The notes under the pieces were generated by a model. It saw nothing but the letters and a program-made list of their open reading frames with translations. It was not told where the DNA came from and made no database searches. A stretch of 8,013 nt of DNA from JBEATZ01 sp041178545 (GTDB lineage Bacteria > Planctomycetota > UBA1135 > UBA2386), in NCBI GenBank assembly GCA_041178545.1, contig JBEGVB010000094.1, forward strand, positions 1 through 8,013, in the 5' to 3' direction. The position numbers and the translations under genes are program-made. Shown here piece by piece: positions 6,329 to 8,013 of the stretch (within the stretch, counting starts at the first letter, position 1; each line of letters opens with the position of its first letter).

Positions 6329-7726
6329 ATGAACTACCTCTACCTGCTGGCGACGCTGCTGTTCGTCTTCGGCATCAAGAACCTCACCAGCGTCAAGACC
6401 TGCCTGCGGGGCAACAGGATCTCCGAGCTGGCCATGCTGCTCGCGATCGCAACCACGCTCGTCGTGATGACCGACGTGAGCTGGCCGATCGTGGCAGCCG
6501 GCGTGGTGCTCGGCTCGGCCATCGGCATCGTGATCGCGAAGCGCACGCCCACCACCTCCATGCCGGAGATGGTGGCTGCACTCAACGGACTCGGCGGCGT
6601 CGCCTCCGCCTTCGTGGCCATGGCAGACCTGCTGCAGAGCAAGGTGATCAAGGAGGACGGTGTCAACCTGTGGCAGACGGGGACGATCCATGCCCTCAGC
6701 ACGCCCATCGCCATCCTGATCGGCATGCTCACCCTGACCGGAAGCTTCGTTGCCTACTTCAAGCTGTCGGGAAAGAAGCTCTCGCACCCGGTGAAGGGCG
6801 CGGGTCGCCACGTGGTGCATGCGCTCCTGGGGCTCGGACTCATCGCGTGCGCTGCATGGCAGATCCTTGCCACCGACCACACCGGCCTTGCGGCCAGCAC
6901 CGTCGCCGTGGCCCTGATCGCCAGCGTGCTGGGCGTGTTCCTCGTCATGCCCATCGGCGGCGCGGACATGCCGGTCGTGGTGTCGCTGCTCAACAGCTAC
7001 TCCGGCATCGCGGGCGCGGCATCGGGCTTCGTCATCGAGAACCCGCTGCTCATCGTGGTGGGCGCACTCGTGGGCACCTCGGGCCTCATCCTCACCCAGA
7101 TCATGTGCAAGGCCATGAACCGCTCGCTCGGCAACGTGCTGCTGGGCGGCATGGGCGAGGAGACCGTGGCCAAGGACGCCAAGGACTACAAGAGCACCAA
7201 GGCCGCATCGCCCGAGGAGGTGGCGATGCTGCTCGACGGTGCGAGTTCCGTCGTGATGGTGCCTGGCTACGGACTTGCGGTTGCGCAGGCGCAGCACACG
7301 CTCCGCGAGTTGGGTGAGCTGCTGCAAAAGCGCGGCGCCAACGTCCGCTATGCGATCCACCCGGTGGCGGGTCGCATGCCGGGCCACATGAACGTGCTGC
7401 TGGCGGAGTCCGACGTGCCCTACGACCAGCTGTGGGAGATGGATCGCATCAACTCCGACTTCAAGAACACCGACGTGGTGATCGTGGTGGGTGCCAACGA
7501 CGTGGTGAACCCTGCCGCGCGCGAGGCCACCGGGCCCATTGCCGGCATGCCGATCCTCGACGTCGACCAGGCGCGCACCGTGGTGGTCATCAAGCGGTCG
7601 CTGGCGCCCGGCTACGCGGGCATCAAGAACCCGCTGTTCGAGCTGCCCAACACGCTGATGGTGTTCCTCGACGCCAAGGAAGCGCTCGAGGGCATGGTCA
7701 AGGAAGTAAAGGACCTGGGGAAGTAG
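6329..7726 (+). CDS. pntB: NAD(P) transhydrogenase, subunit beta
   Basis: The 465-residue beta subunit carries the rest of membrane domain II and the NADP(H)-binding domain III. Length matches E. coli (462) and R. rubrum (464) PntB. Several hydrophobic helices fill residues 1 to about 265, including 35-48, 53-70, 163-180 and 190-208. Conserved channel sequences are SMPEMVAALNGLGG (77-90), GADMPVVVSLLNSYSG (211-226) and FVIENPLLIVVGALVGTSG (234-252). Domain III has VPGYGLAVAQAQH (311-323), the NADP-binding fold start; then YAIHPVAGRMPGHMNVLLAE (341-360), VVGANDVVNPAA (386-397) and IKRSLAPGYAGIKNPLF (421-437). ATG 6329 is chosen 2 nt after the pntAB stop. A GTG at 6323 overlapping that stop would add two residues. 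Asn86 stands where E. coli PntB has the channel residue His91. Nothing is truncated. Confidence 0.97.
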   Translation: MNYLYLLATLLFVFGIKNLTSVKTCLRGNRISELAMLLAIATTLVVMTDVSWPIVAAGVVLGSAIGIVIAKRTPTTSMPEMVAALNGLGGVASAFVAMADLLQSKVIKEDGVNLWQTGTIHALSTPIAILIGMLTLTGSFVAYFKLSGKKLSHPVKGAGRHVVHALLGLGLIACAAWQILATDHTGLAASTVAVALIASVLGVFLVMPIGGADMPVVVSLLNSYSGIAGAASGFVIENPLLIVVGALVGTSGLILTQIMCKAMNRSLGNVLLGGMGEETVAKDAKDYKSTKAASPEEVAMLLDGASSVVMVPGYGLAVAQAQHTLRELGELLQKRGANVRYAIHPVAGRMPGHMNVLLAESDVPYDQLWEMDRINSDFKNTDVVIVVGANDVVNPAAREATGPIAGMPILDVDQARTVVVIKRSLAPGYAGIKNPLFELPNTLMVFLDAKEALEGMVKEVKDLGK

Positions 7727-7746
7727 CTTATGGGGAGGAAGCGGCC

Positions 7747-8013
7747 CTACGTGGATGCCGACTTTGTCGCAAGGAACACCGGCTCTCTTGGATTGAGCCC
7801 CCACCGACGGTACTTGGGGTGCCCACCAACCAAGACCGCATCCACTTCGAATCCATTGGCTCGAAGCCTTTCGACGTAGTCCTTGCCATAAAGCCGAACG
7901 TGGTCGCCTTGGCCAAACAAGTCGAGCCTTCGGCTGGCCTCGACCGCAGAGGAGTCTTCCAGGGTCGTCTCTAGAATCGGAGAGAATGGGACCTGCAAAA
8001 GCGCTTTGCCTCC
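7747..8013 (-). CDS. Probable class I SAM-dependent methyltransferase, C-terminal part (continues past right edge)
   Basis: Eighty-eight codons and a TAG stop are visible; the frame stays open to the right edge. The first visible residues GGKALLQVPFSP resemble the LKPGGxxxLxVP strand late in the Rossmann-like methyltransferase fold, following the usual KPGG loop. Next come an acidic stretch (ETTLEDSSAVEASRR), then FGQGDHVRLYGKDYVERL and ANGFEVDAV. That pattern and the ending WGLNPREPVFLATK are typical of small type 11/25 methyltransferases often found among polysaccharide and glycan biosynthesis genes. The S-adenosylmethionine-binding GxGxG motif would lie outside the window, so substrate and completeness cannot be judged. 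It converges on pntB with a 20-nt gap and no visible terminator. Hand-counted G+C is 155 of 267 (58%), well below its neighbours. The TTG at 7998 is not needed as a start, since the frame and family similarity continue upstream. Confidence 0.72.
   Translation of the reverse strand, partial: GGKALLQVPFSPILETTLEDSSAVEASRRLDLFGQGDHVRLYGKDYVERLRANGFEVDAVLVGGHPKYRRWGLNPREPVFLATKSAST

Noticed and set aside
6275..7804. Minus-strand 509-codon frame opposite pntB
   Set aside because: It is antisense to conserved PntB, and its composition (H, R, V, D, Q) is typical of reverse-complement shadows of GC-rich genes.
7921..7944. Inverted repeat GTCGAG...CTCGAC as a possible terminator after pntB
   Set aside because: It lies almost 200 bases past pntB, inside the methyltransferase coding frame, has no T tract, and is explained by the codons for VEASRRLD.

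Overview
This is a GC-rich bacterial window with genes packed tightly on both strands. The best guess for its source is Planctomycetota or a close relative. Three things point there: the bacillithiol genes bshB1 and bshC in a Gram-negative-like gene context, a three-gene proton-translocating transhydrogenase, and a secreted protein at the left edge with a short helical repeat followed by a long Ala/Lys/Glu/Pro linker. The taxonomic call is inference. No rRNA or other marker gene is present.

Left half, minus strand (4734 down to 1), read in transcription order: pyrF (orotidine-5'-phosphate decarboxylase), bshC (last step of bacillithiol synthesis), bshB1 (N-acetylglucosaminyl-malate deacetylase), parA (Soj/ParA-type ATPase), then the 5' part of an exported protein that runs off the left edge. 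The first four look like one transcription unit. Gaps are 13 nt (pyrF to bshC) and 12 nt (bshB1 to parA), and bshC and bshB1 overlap by a GTGA. A 78-nt gap containing a GC-rich hairpin separates parA from the exported protein.

Right half, plus strand (4861 to 7726): pntAA, pntAB and pntB encode a complete proton-translocating NAD(P) transhydrogenase. The genes are 2 nt apart. This unit diverges from pyrF across a 126-nt intergenic region, the most likely place for promoters of both units.

Right edge, minus strand (8013 to 7747): the C-terminal part of what looks like a class I SAM-dependent methyltransferase, convergent with pntB. Its base composition (about 58% G+C by hand count) is clearly below that of its neighbours, so a different, perhaps acquired, region may begin here.

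A functional link is possible: bacillithiol is kept reduced by NADPH-dependent enzymes, and the transhydrogenase makes NADPH from NADH and the proton gradient. Otherwise these are mostly core metabolic genes. I saw no CRISPR array, insertion sequence, tRNA, rRNA or evident undescribed defence or mobile system.
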